This document shows, piece after piece, positions 1 to 8,674 of a stretch of 64,000 nt of DNA. The position numbers and the translations under genes were made by a program. Position 1 is the first letter of the stretch. Each line of letters starts with the position of its first letter. This stretch comes from CAYNRE01 sp964399535 (GTDB taxonomy: Bacteria; Planctomycetota; Planctomycetia; Pirellulales; CAYNRE01), in assembly GCA_964399535.1 (NCBI GenBank), contig CAYNRE010000071.1, positions 62,001-126,000 of the forward strand, in the 5' to 3' direction. The notes under the pieces were generated by a model. It worked only from the letters and a program-made list of their open reading frames with translations, had not been told where the DNA came from and did no database searches.

Positions 1-16
1 CAGGGCAGCTTCCGCT

Positions 17-1522
17 CTAAAACTCGCGCTGAAACCGCTCGGTCATCGTGCGGCGAATCTGGGCGGTCAAATCGTCGATCTGCTGCATCGCGCTCAGATA
101 CCCCTGCTGGCTTGTGGCGCGGGCCTGGGTGTCGGACTGGCGGGCCCCGTAGTTGGGCGTGTTTACTCCCCGGACGCCGTAGTAGCGGTAGTAGTTGGTG
201 TACGACCCCGGTTGGCCTGCCCGCGCTACTCCGGCCCGCATGGCGGCCTCGCGCGAGCCCAGGCTCGATCCGCGCAGCAGCGCGGCGACTTGCATGCCAT
301 AGTCGATCAGCTCCGGATCGACGTTCAAAATCGGCAGGTCATTGATCTTTCGCGCTACCCGCTCGTCGTGCTCGGCCCGGTTGCCGGGTGATTTGGGCGA
401 AAAATCGCGAACTTCGTCCAGTATCTTCCGCACCGAATCGAAATAGCGCTTCGAGGCCGCGGCCTGAGTGTCGGACTGCGAGGGGGTCTCACTGGCACTC
501 GGCGGCGAAGGCGAAACGGTCATCGAACCGACCAAGCGCGGGCTGCGCAGCACGTCGAGCACCCGGGCCAGAGATTTAGGAGTCAGCTCGCCGGAAAGCG
601 AGTAAGAGTCGTCGTCGACCCGGGCCTGCCATCGTTCGATTTCCGGCACCGGCAGGCCGCGCGCTTCGAGTATTTCGGCGACGAGCCGTTTACCGAGCGA
701 CTCCAGTGCCTCGGGCCGGGCCGAGAAATCGAGCTGCAGTTTGCCGGTCAGGCCGTCGCGGGCGCGGACCGCAAAGTAAAGGCCCCGCAACTCGCTCGCC
801 AGTTGGGAAGCGGCCTCGAGTTGCCGGGGCGAGGCGGCCAGGTCCGGCATGCCCTCCAGTTTCTTCCGCGCCTGAACCGGCGAAATGGCCCCCCGCAGTT
901 CAATTGCCAGAAACAGCGGAATATCGTCGGTCGAGTAACGAGTGATCGAGGTCAGGTACGAGCCCAACCCAACCAGGTCCTCGTCGGCGACCAACTGCAG
1001 CCAGCGAGCCACGAGTTGGCGATTGGCCGGGCGAATCGCCACGATCTGATTCGGTTTCAGGGCGGGCAGAAAGTAGGCGTTGCGCGGCGACCAGACGGCC
1101 TGGCGCCCGCCGATGTCGTCCAGGTAGCCGTCCTCGGATCGGGCGACCTGACTGGGATCGATCGCCGCCTTGGTGTGAGCCACCGCGATCTCCCAGTTGG
1201 GCTCGAGAGCGTCGAGATCGAGCTGCGCGGCCAGCACCAATTGCTCGATTTGGCCGGAAGAGCCCGAATCGTATTGCTCCAGAAACTCGGCAATCGGCCT
1301 GGTTTCGCCGCGGCCCTCTTGCGCCAGGCCGCGCAAGGCGGCCAGGTCGATCAGCCCGATGGCGTTGGCCCGCTCCGGCAGGTGCGCCAACTCGCTCGGC
1401 CAACCGGCCCAAACCATGGCCGCGGAAGTCGCCAGGCCGACCAAGGCCAGCCCGAGGACGCGGCCGAGTGGTCGGCGGCGATGGGCCGCGGATTGCGATC
1501 GGCGGTTGTACTGGAAAGCCAT
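17..1522 (-). CDS. Hypothetical membrane-anchored protein
   Basis: Predicted 501-residue protein of unknown function. I start it at the ATG at 1522, because the longer reading frame back to 1651 adds an Arg/Gly-rich stretch that looks non-coding. The N-terminus is basic (RRRPLGR) and is followed by one hydrophobic segment at about residues 23-42, so it is a signal anchor or signal peptide with an exported body. The rest is soluble and mixed alpha/beta, with a Ser/Pro/Thr-rich linker near residue 330 and a Tyr-rich stretch (NYYRYYG) near the C-terminus. I recognise no domain. It lies 150 bp downstream of the antiporter gene on the same strand and may be co-transcribed with it. Confidence 0.6.
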   Translation of the reverse strand: MAFQYNRRSQSAAHRRRPLGRVLGLALVGLATSAAMVWAGWPSELAHLPERANAIGLIDLAALRGLAQEGRGETRPIAEFLEQYDSGSSGQIEQLVLAAQLDLDALEPNWEIAVAHTKAAIDPSQVARSEDGYLDDIGGRQAVWSPRNAYFLPALKPNQIVAIRPANRQLVARWLQLVADEDLVGLGSYLTSITRYSTDDIPLFLAIELRGAISPVQARKKLEGMPDLAASPRQLEAASQLASELRGLYFAVRARDGLTGKLQLDFSARPEALESLGKRLVAEILEARGLPVPEIERWQARVDDDSYSLSGELTPKSLARVLDVLRSPRLVGSMTVSPSPPSASETPSQSDTQAAASKRYFDSVRKILDEVRDFSPKSPGNRAEHDERVARKINDLPILNVDPELIDYGMQVAALLRGSSLGSREAAMRAGVARAGQPGSYTNYYRYYGVRGVNTPNYGARQSDTQARATSQQGYLSAMQQIDDLTAQIRRTMTERFQREF

Positions 1523-1672
1523 GGTTCGCGTGGTCTCCCCCACAAGGTACGAGGTCGATTGCCGTCCGGCGACGCCTGGGCGTCCACGCCGATCGACGCC
1601 GCCGCCGCTGCAGCGCTCGGACAGCTTAACGCCCTGAGAGCGGGTCACCAAGTTGCGATCAACCGGCAGGAT

Positions 1673-4333
1673 TCAACCGCGCTTTTCACCGGAGGAACCG
1701 GCCTGGTCCAGGGCCCCGCGCATGTCGCCCGGCGAAGCGGCCCTCCGCAAGGCATCGAGCACCGAGGGCTCGTGGCACAGGCGGGCCAATTGCTTGAGCA
1801 GCCCCAGTTGCGTCTCGGGCTGTTCGGCCGGGGTAACCAGCAGGAAGACGAGCTGAACCGTTTGCGGCGAATCGAGCGAGAACACGATACCCTCCTGGCT
1901 GCGACCGAAAACCACGACGGGCGACGCCAGGCCTGCGCAGCGGGCGTGCGGAATCGCGACCCCGTTGCCCAAATCGGTCGAAACCTGGTCTTCGCGGGCC
2001 TGCGCCAGGCAGTCGATGGTTTTCCAATCGACCTCGGGCGGCAACCTCCCGCTGGGAATGGCCTGGGCCAGTTCGGCAATGGCCTCCGCGGCCGAGCGAG
2101 CCGCCAGTTCCGGCAGCATGGCTCCGCGATTCACGGCGTCGAGCAGCGATACCGGAGGTTCGTGCGGGTATTCGTCTTCGATTTGCCCTACTACCTGCTC
2201 GAGAATGTCCTCGTGGGTGACAATTCCCAGGGGTTGTTCGGCGTCGCCGACCAGGTAAACGGTATCGCCTTCATCCTGCATGCGCATCAAGACGGAATCG
2301 ATCGTGTCGTCGGGGCGGATTGCCTTGAGCGGGCGCACCAGCGCCACCCAGTCGGACGAGGCGGCGCGCGCGATCAGGTCCTTGGTCAGCAGGTAGCCCA
2401 GCGGGCGCTGCGAGGGGAGCGCGACCACGGGCCAGCGAGAGAATCGCTCTTGCGATACCTGTTCGAGCACGGCGTCGCGGTCGGCCGTGGCGGTCAGGTA
2501 GCGAACGCGAGCCCAGGGAACCATCACGCTCCGTACGCGCTGCGAGCGAATGTTGGAGAGGTTGTCGCGAATGAGTTGCAGGCGAAGGTCTTTAATTCTG
2601 CGGTCGGCCGCTTCGCGGTGCAGGCCGGTGTCGGCCATTACCAAGCGGGCCAGGGCGACGGCGGCTTCCACTTCCTCAAACACGGCGGCCGTCGCGCCGG
2701 CCAGTTCCAGGTCTTCCCGTTCGCGGAGGTATCGGGCCCGGACGAGAATGCGAACCTTGGGGTTAAGGTTTCGGGCCGCGGCGACCACCGCCGCCCGGTC
2801 GGAGGTATTGGGGAGCGCGACGATCAGGTGCGAGGCGCGCTGAATGCCGGCCTGGGCCAGAATGCTTTCGTGCGAGGCATTGCCGAAGATCGCCGGCTGC
2901 CCCTCGTCGTTCAGCGACGAAATGGTTTCCATGTTCAGATCGATCACCACGGTGGGCTGCTTGGCCTGGTGCAAGAGGCGATGGACCGAGCGGCCTACCG
3001 GTCCAAAGCCGATGACGATCGCCAATTGCTGCCTGGCATCGTCCGCGGCGGCCAACTCCTGGGCGATCGCCCGATTCGAGGCGGCCGCCCGGCGCTCGGC
3101 CCGATCGTTGAGGGCACGCCAGAGCCAGGGGCGGGCTTTGAGCCACGACTCGAATGAAGGTATTGCCCGGAAAAGTAGCGGATTGAGCGTGATCGAGATC
3201 ATGGCGGCGGCGACCAGCACATGGTGGCCTTCGTCGGGCATGAGCGAGTGGCGCCGCGCCAGGTCGGAGAGAATGAACGAGAACTCGCCGATTTGCGCCA
3301 GCCCGATGGCGACCGTGATCGCGGTTCGGGCCGAGTGCCCGAGCAGCACGACGATGGCCAGGGCCGCCAGGGGCTTGGCCAGCAAGATGATTCCCAGGGC
3401 CGCCGCCACCATCAGCGGTTCTCGGATCAACAGCGTCGGATCGAAGATCATGCCCACCGAGACGAAGAACAGCACGGCGAACGCATCGCGCATCGGGAGG
3501 GCATCGGCGGCAGCCTGGTGGCTCACCGGCGACTGCGCCACGACCATGCCGGCCAGAAAGGCCCCCAGCGCCATCGAAGCGCCGAAGAAGGCATAGGACC
3601 CGGCCGCGATTGCGATCGAGAGCACCAGCACCGTCAGCGTAAACAGCTCGCGCGAGCGCAGCCGCGCGATGTGCACCATCAGCCGCGGTATGATCCGCGA
3701 ACCGGCCAGCAGAATGATGGCCACCAGGGCACCAAGTTTCAGCAGCGCCAGCCCCAGGGTGGACCAAAGCGACAGGCCTTGCGCCAACCGATCCGTTTCG
3801 TTGCCGTTGAGCTGGGTGCCCAAGACCGGTATGAGAACCAGGAGCACGACGGTGAAAATGTCTTCGACGATCAGCCAACCGACGGCGACGTGTCCCTCGG
3901 TCGAGTTGAGCATCTCGGCATCCATCAGTCCGCGCATCAACACGACGGTGCTGGCCACGGCCATCGCCATTCCCAGCACGGCGCCCGACTGCCAGGGAAC
4001 GCCAAACAGCGAAAAGGTGCCCACGGCCAAGACCGTGGCGACTAGGCTCTGGCCGATGGCGCCGGGCACCGCCACCCCCTTGACCGCCAGCAAATCTTTG
4101 AGGTGAAAATGGAGCCCGACCCCGAACATCAGCAGAATGACGCCGATTTCAGCGAGCTGATGCGCGATTTGGGAATCGCCCTGGTAGCCCGGTGTGTACG
4201 GCCCGATGAGCACACCGGCGAGCAGGTAGCCCACGATGGGCGAAAGCCCGAGTCGAAGCGTGAGGTAGCCCAAGGCCAAGGCTGCCGAGAGGCCGGCGGC
4301 CACGGTCATGATCAGATCGAGATTGCCGTGCAT
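1673..4333 (-). CDS. CPA2 cation/proton antiporter fused to TrkA-N, CBS and EIIA-like domains
   Basis: Predicted 886-residue inner-membrane antiporter of the KefB/KefC (CPA2) family, exchanging K+ or Na+ for protons. About 12 hydrophobic segments fill residues 1-390. A TrkA-N Rossmann domain follows, with GFGPVGR near residue 440, which in this family binds NAD(H) or another regulatory nucleotide. A CBS-pair-like region spans about 600-720. The C-terminal 150 residues resemble a PTS EIIA (fructose/Ntr) domain, with the expected phospho-His motif GVAIPHAR near residue 794. The start at 4333 follows GGGAGGTG; an ATG ten codons upstream (4363) is possible. Typical KefB/C proteins are about 600 residues, so the tail is an extension. 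The transported ion cannot be told from sequence. Confidence 0.85.
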   Translation of the reverse strand: MHGNLDLIMTVAAGLSAALALGYLTLRLGLSPIVGYLLAGVLIGPYTPGYQGDSQIAHQLAEIGVILLMFGVGLHFHLKDLLAVKGVAVPGAIGQSLVATVLAVGTFSLFGVPWQSGAVLGMAMAVASTVVLMRGLMDAEMLNSTEGHVAVGWLIVEDIFTVVLLVLIPVLGTQLNGNETDRLAQGLSLWSTLGLALLKLGALVAIILLAGSRIIPRLMVHIARLRSRELFTLTVLVLSIAIAAGSYAFFGASMALGAFLAGMVVAQSPVSHQAAADALPMRDAFAVLFFVSVGMIFDPTLLIREPLMVAAALGIILLAKPLAALAIVVLLGHSARTAITVAIGLAQIGEFSFILSDLARRHSLMPDEGHHVLVAAAMISITLNPLLFRAIPSFESWLKARPWLWRALNDRAERRAAASNRAIAQELAAADDARQQLAIVIGFGPVGRSVHRLLHQAKQPTVVIDLNMETISSLNDEGQPAIFGNASHESILAQAGIQRASHLIVALPNTSDRAAVVAAARNLNPKVRILVRARYLREREDLELAGATAAVFEEVEAAVALARLVMADTGLHREAADRRIKDLRLQLIRDNLSNIRSQRVRSVMVPWARVRYLTATADRDAVLEQVSQERFSRWPVVALPSQRPLGYLLTKDLIARAASSDWVALVRPLKAIRPDDTIDSVLMRMQDEGDTVYLVGDAEQPLGIVTHEDILEQVVGQIEDEYPHEPPVSLLDAVNRGAMLPELAARSAAEAIAELAQAIPSGRLPPEVDWKTIDCLAQAREDQVSTDLGNGVAIPHARCAGLASPVVVFGRSQEGIVFSLDSPQTVQLVFLLVTPAEQPETQLGLLKQLARLCHEPSVLDALRRAASPGDMRGALDQAGSSGEKRG

Positions 4334-4787
4334 GCCACCTCCCTGACGCTCGCGGCGATCCATGCGACCCGGCGCGAAGTCTTCTCAGCCGAGGCGGCTT
4401 CCCCCGGAATTTGAAATCGGCGGGGCGATTTGCCCAGGAACATCGCCCTGCGATGCGTTGAAACCGTGGCAGCCGCCAGTGCCGCTCGCGGCCGAGGCCA
4501 CCTAGGGGGATCGGCCCCGCACCACCGCGCGGCTGCAGCGCGGCACCCCTGGGGGGTGAGCAGCGGCCCGACGGGCGCGTTCGGCCGCGCAAGTCGCGCA
4601 TTGTCCGCGGCGCAAGCCCGCAGCGAATCCTTCACCGGGGTTGTACTGGATGGGCAACCGATTGGGAAAGGCCCCAGGATGGGACGGTGCCAGTCAGGTC
4701 GAGGCCCTGGCCGCCCAGCCGCGGAGCAACCTGGTTGGCGGCACCAGGGGCAAAGGTGCGCCCAGCCACCCGACCCCCGGGGCGCGA
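4334..4787. other. Intergenic gap between nadB and the antiporter gene
   Basis: This is 454 bp of GC-rich DNA between two minus-strand genes. Short open frames occur on both strands, but they are Arg/Pro/Ala-rich and have no recognisable domain, as expected for random GC-rich sequence. I see no tRNA, clear terminator or repeat copy. A promoter for the antiporter gene may lie here but none stands out. Confidence 0.5.
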
Positions 4788-6410
4788 TTACCGCGTGGTC
4801 CGCTCGGTGCCGTTGGCGAACTGCAGGTGTCGAGCCCAATGCGCGTCGTCCAGGTTGGGGAAATCGCGCCGCAGATGCACCCCGCGTGATTCCTCGCGGG
4901 CCAGGGCCCCGGCGATCATCAGCCGCGACACGGTCAACATGTTTTGCAGTTGCCAGCCCGCGGGGTCGGGAAAATTGCGCCCCAGCACATAGCGGCACCA
5001 GTGGTCGACCTGCTGCTGGGCATCGACCAGCCCTTGGCGGTCACGGCAAATGCCCACCTGGCGGCCCATCAGGCTCTTGAGCGAATTGCGCACGTCGGCC
5101 AGGTCGAGCGGTTCGCCAGGCTCTTCGAGCGGGGGATTTTCCAGCGGCAGCGCCTGGTAGGTGTCGGCCACCCCTCGTGCGGCTTCGGAAGCGCCGGCCC
5201 CGACGTGGGCCCCGTACACCAATCCCTCCAGCAAACTGTTCGAGGCCAGGCGGTTGGCCCCGTGCAGCCCCGACGAGGTCACTTCGCCGGCCGCCCAGAG
5301 GGCGTCGATATTGGTCCGGCCGCGCAGATCGATCGTCACGCCGCCGATCATGTAGTGGGCCCCGGGTCGAACCGGGATCAGGTCGCTGGTAATGTCCAGG
5401 TCGAACTGGGCGCAGAGCTGGGCAATCCCCGGAAAACGACCGCGAACCCGGGCCGGGTCGAGGTGCCGCAGACTGAGGTACACGCACGAGTGCTGGGTCT
5501 TCTGCATTTGAGCCACGATCGATTGGCTCACGATGTCGCGCGGGGCCAACTCGGCCCGGGGGTCGTAATCAGGCATGAACCGGTGGCCCAGCCGATCAAC
5601 CAGGTGGGCCCCCTCGCCGCGGATGGCCTCGGTGATCAGGTGCCGGCTCGAGCCGGCGATGTAGAGCATGGTGGGGTGAAACTGCATGAACTCCAAATCG
5701 CGCACCGCGGCCCCGGCGCGGTAGGCCGCGGCGATACCGTCGCCGGTCGCCACTTCGGGGTTAGTGGTTTCGCGGTAAACCTGGCCCGCGCCCCCCGTGG
5801 CCAGAATGGTTTGCTTGGCCCAAACCAGGGTTTTGCCGTGGCTGGGGTTCCAGACCAGGGCCCCCCGGCAGCTCCCCTGGTGGGTAAGCAGGTCGAGCGT
5901 GAAGGTGTCTTCCCAGGCCCCGATGTTGGGCAAGGCCCTGGTCCGTTCGATCACGGCCCGCATCACCTCTTTGCCGGTGGCGTCGCCCAGGGCATGAACG
6001 ATTCGCCCATGGCTATGGCCTCCCTCGCGCCCCAGGGCCAGTTCGCCGTCGACCAGGTCGAACTGGGCCCCCCAAGCGATCAGCTCTCGGATTCGCTCCG
6101 GGGCTTCTCGGACCACCATTTCGACCACCTCGCGGTCGCAGAGCGTGCCGCCGGCCGTGAGCGTGTCTTCGATATGGTTTTCGAAGCGGTCCTCGGGATC
6201 GAAAACGCTGGCGATGCCCCCCTGGGCGTAACTGCTGTTGGATTGCCAGAGCTTGTCTTTGCTAATCACCAGCACGCTCAGGGCCGGGTCGATGCCGATG
6301 GCGGCCCTCAGGCCGGCCAACCCCGCGCCGACGATGAGTACATCGGTAAAATGGTGTGGAACCCGCTTGGGGTGAAACGGTACCAGGTAGCGCGGCAGGA
6401 GTTGGCTCAT
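4788..6410 (-). CDS. nadB: L-aspartate oxidase
   Basis: Predicted 540-residue cytoplasmic FAD enzyme that oxidises L-aspartate to iminoaspartate, the first step of de novo NAD synthesis; quinolinate synthase NadA uses the product. The N-terminus carries the FAD-binding motif GAGLAG at residues 28-33, followed by SNSSYAQGGIASVF (57-70), which is typical of NadB and the related fumarate reductase/succinate dehydrogenase flavoproteins. Length fits the family (about 520-550). The start is the ATG at 6410; no strong ribosome-binding site is visible. nadA and nadC are not in the window. It is transcribed divergently from the cimA leader region. Confidence 0.95.
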   Translation of the reverse strand: MSQLLPRYLVPFHPKRVPHHFTDVLIVGAGLAGLRAAIGIDPALSVLVISKDKLWQSNSSYAQGGIASVFDPEDRFENHIEDTLTAGGTLCDREVVEMVVREAPERIRELIAWGAQFDLVDGELALGREGGHSHGRIVHALGDATGKEVMRAVIERTRALPNIGAWEDTFTLDLLTHQGSCRGALVWNPSHGKTLVWAKQTILATGGAGQVYRETTNPEVATGDGIAAAYRAGAAVRDLEFMQFHPTMLYIAGSSRHLITEAIRGEGAHLVDRLGHRFMPDYDPRAELAPRDIVSQSIVAQMQKTQHSCVYLSLRHLDPARVRGRFPGIAQLCAQFDLDITSDLIPVRPGAHYMIGGVTIDLRGRTNIDALWAAGEVTSSGLHGANRLASNSLLEGLVYGAHVGAGASEAARGVADTYQALPLENPPLEEPGEPLDLADVRNSLKSLMGRQVGICRDRQGLVDAQQQVDHWCRYVLGRNFPDPAGWQLQNMLTVSRLMIAGALAREESRGVHLRRDFPNLDDAHWARHLQFANGTERTTR

Positions 6411-6532
6411 AGCAAAGTTTGTAACCCCCCGCGCGGCGCCCGGCTACCGGCCTGGCCGCGAAGCGCGGTTGGGAGCGTGCCGGGTTGGGCCAGGGATGCG
6501 CCCTGTAGGGCCCGCGGCGGCTGCACCCTCGA

Positions 6533-6561
6533 TTGACAGCCCCCCAAGCGCGCCGTATGTT
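6533..6561 (+). promoter_or_regulatory. Sigma70-type promoter of the cimA leader
   Basis: TTGACA at 6533-6538, a 17-bp spacer and TATGTT at 6556-6561 make a near-consensus housekeeping promoter. Transcription would start at about 6568, roughly 29 nt upstream of the leader reading frame at 6597 and 414 nt upstream of cimA. This is the best promoter match noticed in the window. Confidence 0.75.
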
Positions 6562-6596
6562 TCTTTGAAGCGCTCCATTTTCGACTGGAAACCGCC

Positions 6597-6707
6597 ATGT
6601 CGCCCGTTTGCCCCAACCTGAGCCGGCTGGTCTTAGGGCCGGCCTGTGCCGCCTGGGGGGGTGGTGTCGGCCTGGCGGAGGCCATCGCCATTATCGTGGA
6701 GGCGTGA
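6597..6707 (+). CDS. Putative branched-chain amino acid leader peptide
   Basis: A 36-codon reading frame, ATG at 6597 and TGA at 6705-6707, lies between a strong promoter and a terminator, upstream of a citramalate synthase gene. Eleven of its 36 residues are Leu, Val or Ile. Its end reads IAIIV, with Ile codons at 6684, 6690 and 6693 and a Val codon at 6696, just before the stop. Ribosomes short of charged Ile-tRNA or Val-tRNA would stall there. This matches the design of ilv/leu attenuator leader peptides in other bacteria. The ribosome-binding site is weak (GGA 7 nt upstream). Expression of the peptide is inferred, and GC-rich DNA yields short open frames by chance, so the call rests on the whole arrangement. 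Confidence 0.6.
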   Translation: MSPVCPNLSRLVLGPACAAWGGGVGLAEAIAIIVEA

Positions 6708-6724
6708 GGCCTCCGATGCATGGG

Positions 6725-6785
6725 CCGAGGGATTGCCTCGGGGCGGTTTCAACGAGCGACCTGCAATAAGCACCTGCCCTGAGGC
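6725..6785 (+). promoter_or_regulatory. Candidate antiterminator switch of the cimA leader
   Basis: Three RNA segments compete. CCGAGG (6725-6730) can pair with CCTCGG (6736-6741) around a 5-nt loop. Alternatively GCCTCGGGG (6735-6743) can pair over nine positions, one of them G-U, with CCCTGAGGC (6777-6785). That second segment is the whole 5' arm of the terminator at 6777-6812, so the two structures exclude each other. A hairpin GGAGGC/GCCTCC (6698-6714) spans the leader stop codon. GAAACCGCC (6588-6596), just before the leader ATG, is also perfectly complementary to 6742-6750. Exactly which structure a stalled ribosome favours was not resolved by eye. Confidence 0.55.
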
Positions 6786-6812
6786 TGCATCCGCGGCCGT
6801 CAGGGTTTTTTT
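6777..6812 (+). terminator. Intrinsic terminator (attenuator) upstream of cimA
   Basis: CCCTGA (6777-6782) pairs with TCAGGG (6800-6805). The stem continues inward with GGC (6783-6785) and GCC (6796-6798) past one bulged G, and seven T residues follow (6806-6812). It sits about 245 nt after the predicted start site and 170 nt before cimA, with no complete gene in front except the leader reading frame. That placement suggests attenuation rather than the end of an operon. Confidence 0.75.
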
Positions 6813-6981
6813 GTTGCCCCAAGCGGCCCCCAGGGTTCGATGCTCGACCCGGGGGCCGAAGGCCAGCCGACCTGGGCCCTGGCGAGTGGCCCAGGGTGCT
6901 TATTCACCACCAGCATAACTTGGGCCCCGTGGCTGGTTGCCAGCCGACCCGCCCCTCCGTGGAAAGCGAGATACCCCCGAG

Positions 6982-8589
6982 ATGCGTCGCGTCCAGATTT
7001 ACGACACCACCTTGCGAGATGGGAGCCAGGGCGAAGGGGTCAGTTTTTCGTTGCAAGACAAGCTGCTCATTGCCCAACGGCTCGACCAGATGGGTTTCGA
7101 CTACATCGAGGGAGGGTACCCGCTCTCGAACGAAAAAGACGCCCAGTTCTTCGCCCGGGCCCGGCAACTCAAGTTCGCCCATGCCCGGCTGTCGGCGTTT
7201 GGCATGACTCGCCGCAAGGGGGTGGCGGCCAGCGACGATCCGGGAATGCGGGCCCTGGTGGCGGCCGGCACCACCACGGTGACGCTCGTGGGCAAGACCT
7301 GGGATTTTCACGCCACCGACGTGCTGCTCGTGTCGCTCGAGGAAAACCTGGCGATGATCGCCGACAGCGTGCGGTACCTGCAAGAAGCGGGGCGCGAGGT
7401 AATCTACGACGCCGAGCACTTCTTCGACGGCTGGAAAGCCAACCCCGGCTATGCCCGCCAGACCATTCAGGCGGCGGCCCAAGCGGGGGCCACGCTGATC
7501 GTGCTCTGCGACACCAACGGGGGCAGCCTGCCCGAGGAGATCGCGGCCCTGACCCGCGAGGCGCAGGCCGCGCTCGACGTGCCGGTGGGAATTCACTGCC
7601 ATAACGACTGCGAGTTGGCCGTGGCCAACAGCCTGGCGGCGGTCGATGCCGGAGCCGTGCAGGTGCAGGGCACCGTCAATGGCGTGGGCGAGCGGTGCGG
7701 CAACGTGGACCTGGTCTCGGTCGTCGCCAACCTGGCCTTGAAGAAACGCGGGTACGAGGTGTTGCGCGGCGACGGCGTGGAGCATCTAACCGAATTGTCG
7801 CGCTACGTGTACGAAACGGCCAACTTGCATCTCAGGCCCAATCAGCCGTTCGTGGGGCAGAGCGCCTTTGCCCACAAAGGCGGCATGCACGTGCACGCCG
7901 TGGCCCGGGCCACGCGCAGCTACGAGCACATCGACCCGGAGGCCGTGGGAAACGAACGGCGAATTCTGGTGAGCGAACTTTCGGGCCGATCGAACATCAT
8001 GGCCCTGACCACCAAGTACAACCTGCAGCACGATCGGGCCCTGATGGACCGAATTCTGGCCCAGGTGGTGAAACTGGAGAACGAGGGCTACCAGTTCGAG
8101 GCGGCCGAGGCTTCGTTCGACCTGCTGGTCCAGAAGTGTGCCGGCACGTTTCAGCCCCATTTCGAGCGGGATCGGTTTCGAGTGAACGTGGCGGCCGAGG
8201 GGAGCGAACCGACCACGACCGAGGCCGCCGTGAAGCTGCGGATCGGCCACCTGACGCGCCACGAAGTGGCCGAGGGAGACGGCCCGGTAAACGCCCTGGA
8301 CGCGGCCCTGCGCAAGGCCCTGGCCGATGTGTACCCGAACCTGGCAGGCATGCAACTGGTCGATTACAAGGTGCGGGTCATCAATTCCGAGGCCGGCACC
8401 GCGGCCGGGGTGCGGGTGATGATCGAGAGCCGGGACGAGCATTCGGTCTGGGGCACGGTGGGCGTAAGCACCAACGTGATCGAGGCCAGTTGGATCGCCC
8501 TGGTCGACAGTTTCGAGTACAAACTGGCCAAAGACGCGGTGGCCCAGCCGGCCATCGAACCGGCCCGGCGGGCCGTGGCCAGCGTATAA
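6982..8589 (+). CDS. cimA: (R)-citramalate synthase
   Basis: Predicted 535-residue cytoplasmic enzyme that condenses pyruvate with acetyl-CoA to citramalate, opening the threonine-independent route to 2-oxobutyrate and isoleucine. It belongs to the DRE-TIM metallolyase (LeuA-like) family. The N-terminal IYDTTLRDGSQGEG carries the family metal/catalytic motif, and IHCHNDCELAVANS the metal-binding histidines. A LeuA-type C-terminal regulatory domain covers about residues 390-510. DGSQGEGVSFSLQDK and DYIEGGYP look like the citramalate synthase branch rather than isopropylmalate synthase, but homologous acyltransferases are hard to separate by eye. The start at 6982 removes a non-conserved N-terminal stretch. 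It is the first gene after the attenuator-like leader, with valS 85 bp downstream. Confidence 0.88.
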   Translation: MRRVQIYDTTLRDGSQGEGVSFSLQDKLLIAQRLDQMGFDYIEGGYPLSNEKDAQFFARARQLKFAHARLSAFGMTRRKGVAASDDPGMRALVAAGTTTVTLVGKTWDFHATDVLLVSLEENLAMIADSVRYLQEAGREVIYDAEHFFDGWKANPGYARQTIQAAAQAGATLIVLCDTNGGSLPEEIAALTREAQAALDVPVGIHCHNDCELAVANSLAAVDAGAVQVQGTVNGVGERCGNVDLVSVVANLALKKRGYEVLRGDGVEHLTELSRYVYETANLHLRPNQPFVGQSAFAHKGGMHVHAVARATRSYEHIDPEAVGNERRILVSELSGRSNIMALTTKYNLQHDRALMDRILAQVVKLENEGYQFEAAEASFDLLVQKCAGTFQPHFERDRFRVNVAAEGSEPTTTEAAVKLRIGHLTRHEVAEGDGPVNALDAALRKALADVYPNLAGMQLVDYKVRVINSEAGTAAGVRVMIESRDEHSVWGTVGVSTNVIEASWIALVDSFEYKLAKDAVAQPAIEPARRAVASV

Positions 8590-8674
8590 CCCACCCGCGC
8601 GACGGCACGCCCCCATTTTCCGTGCCGCCCGGCCTTCCTGGTCCGGCGGCCCGTGATCTAGAGGAACGGACCCC

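Noticed and set aside
803..3157. Long plus-strand open frame of about 784 codons
   Set aside because: It is antisense to the antiporter and hypothetical genes, has no domain, and its Arg/Gly/Gln-rich composition is typical of shadow frames in GC-rich DNA.
6568..6812. 6S RNA or another stand-alone housekeeping RNA at the cimA leader
   Set aside because: Length and promoter-terminator layout would fit, but I could not match the sequence to 6S, SRP, tmRNA or RNase P signatures. The BCAA-rich frame and its position before cimA favour an attenuator.
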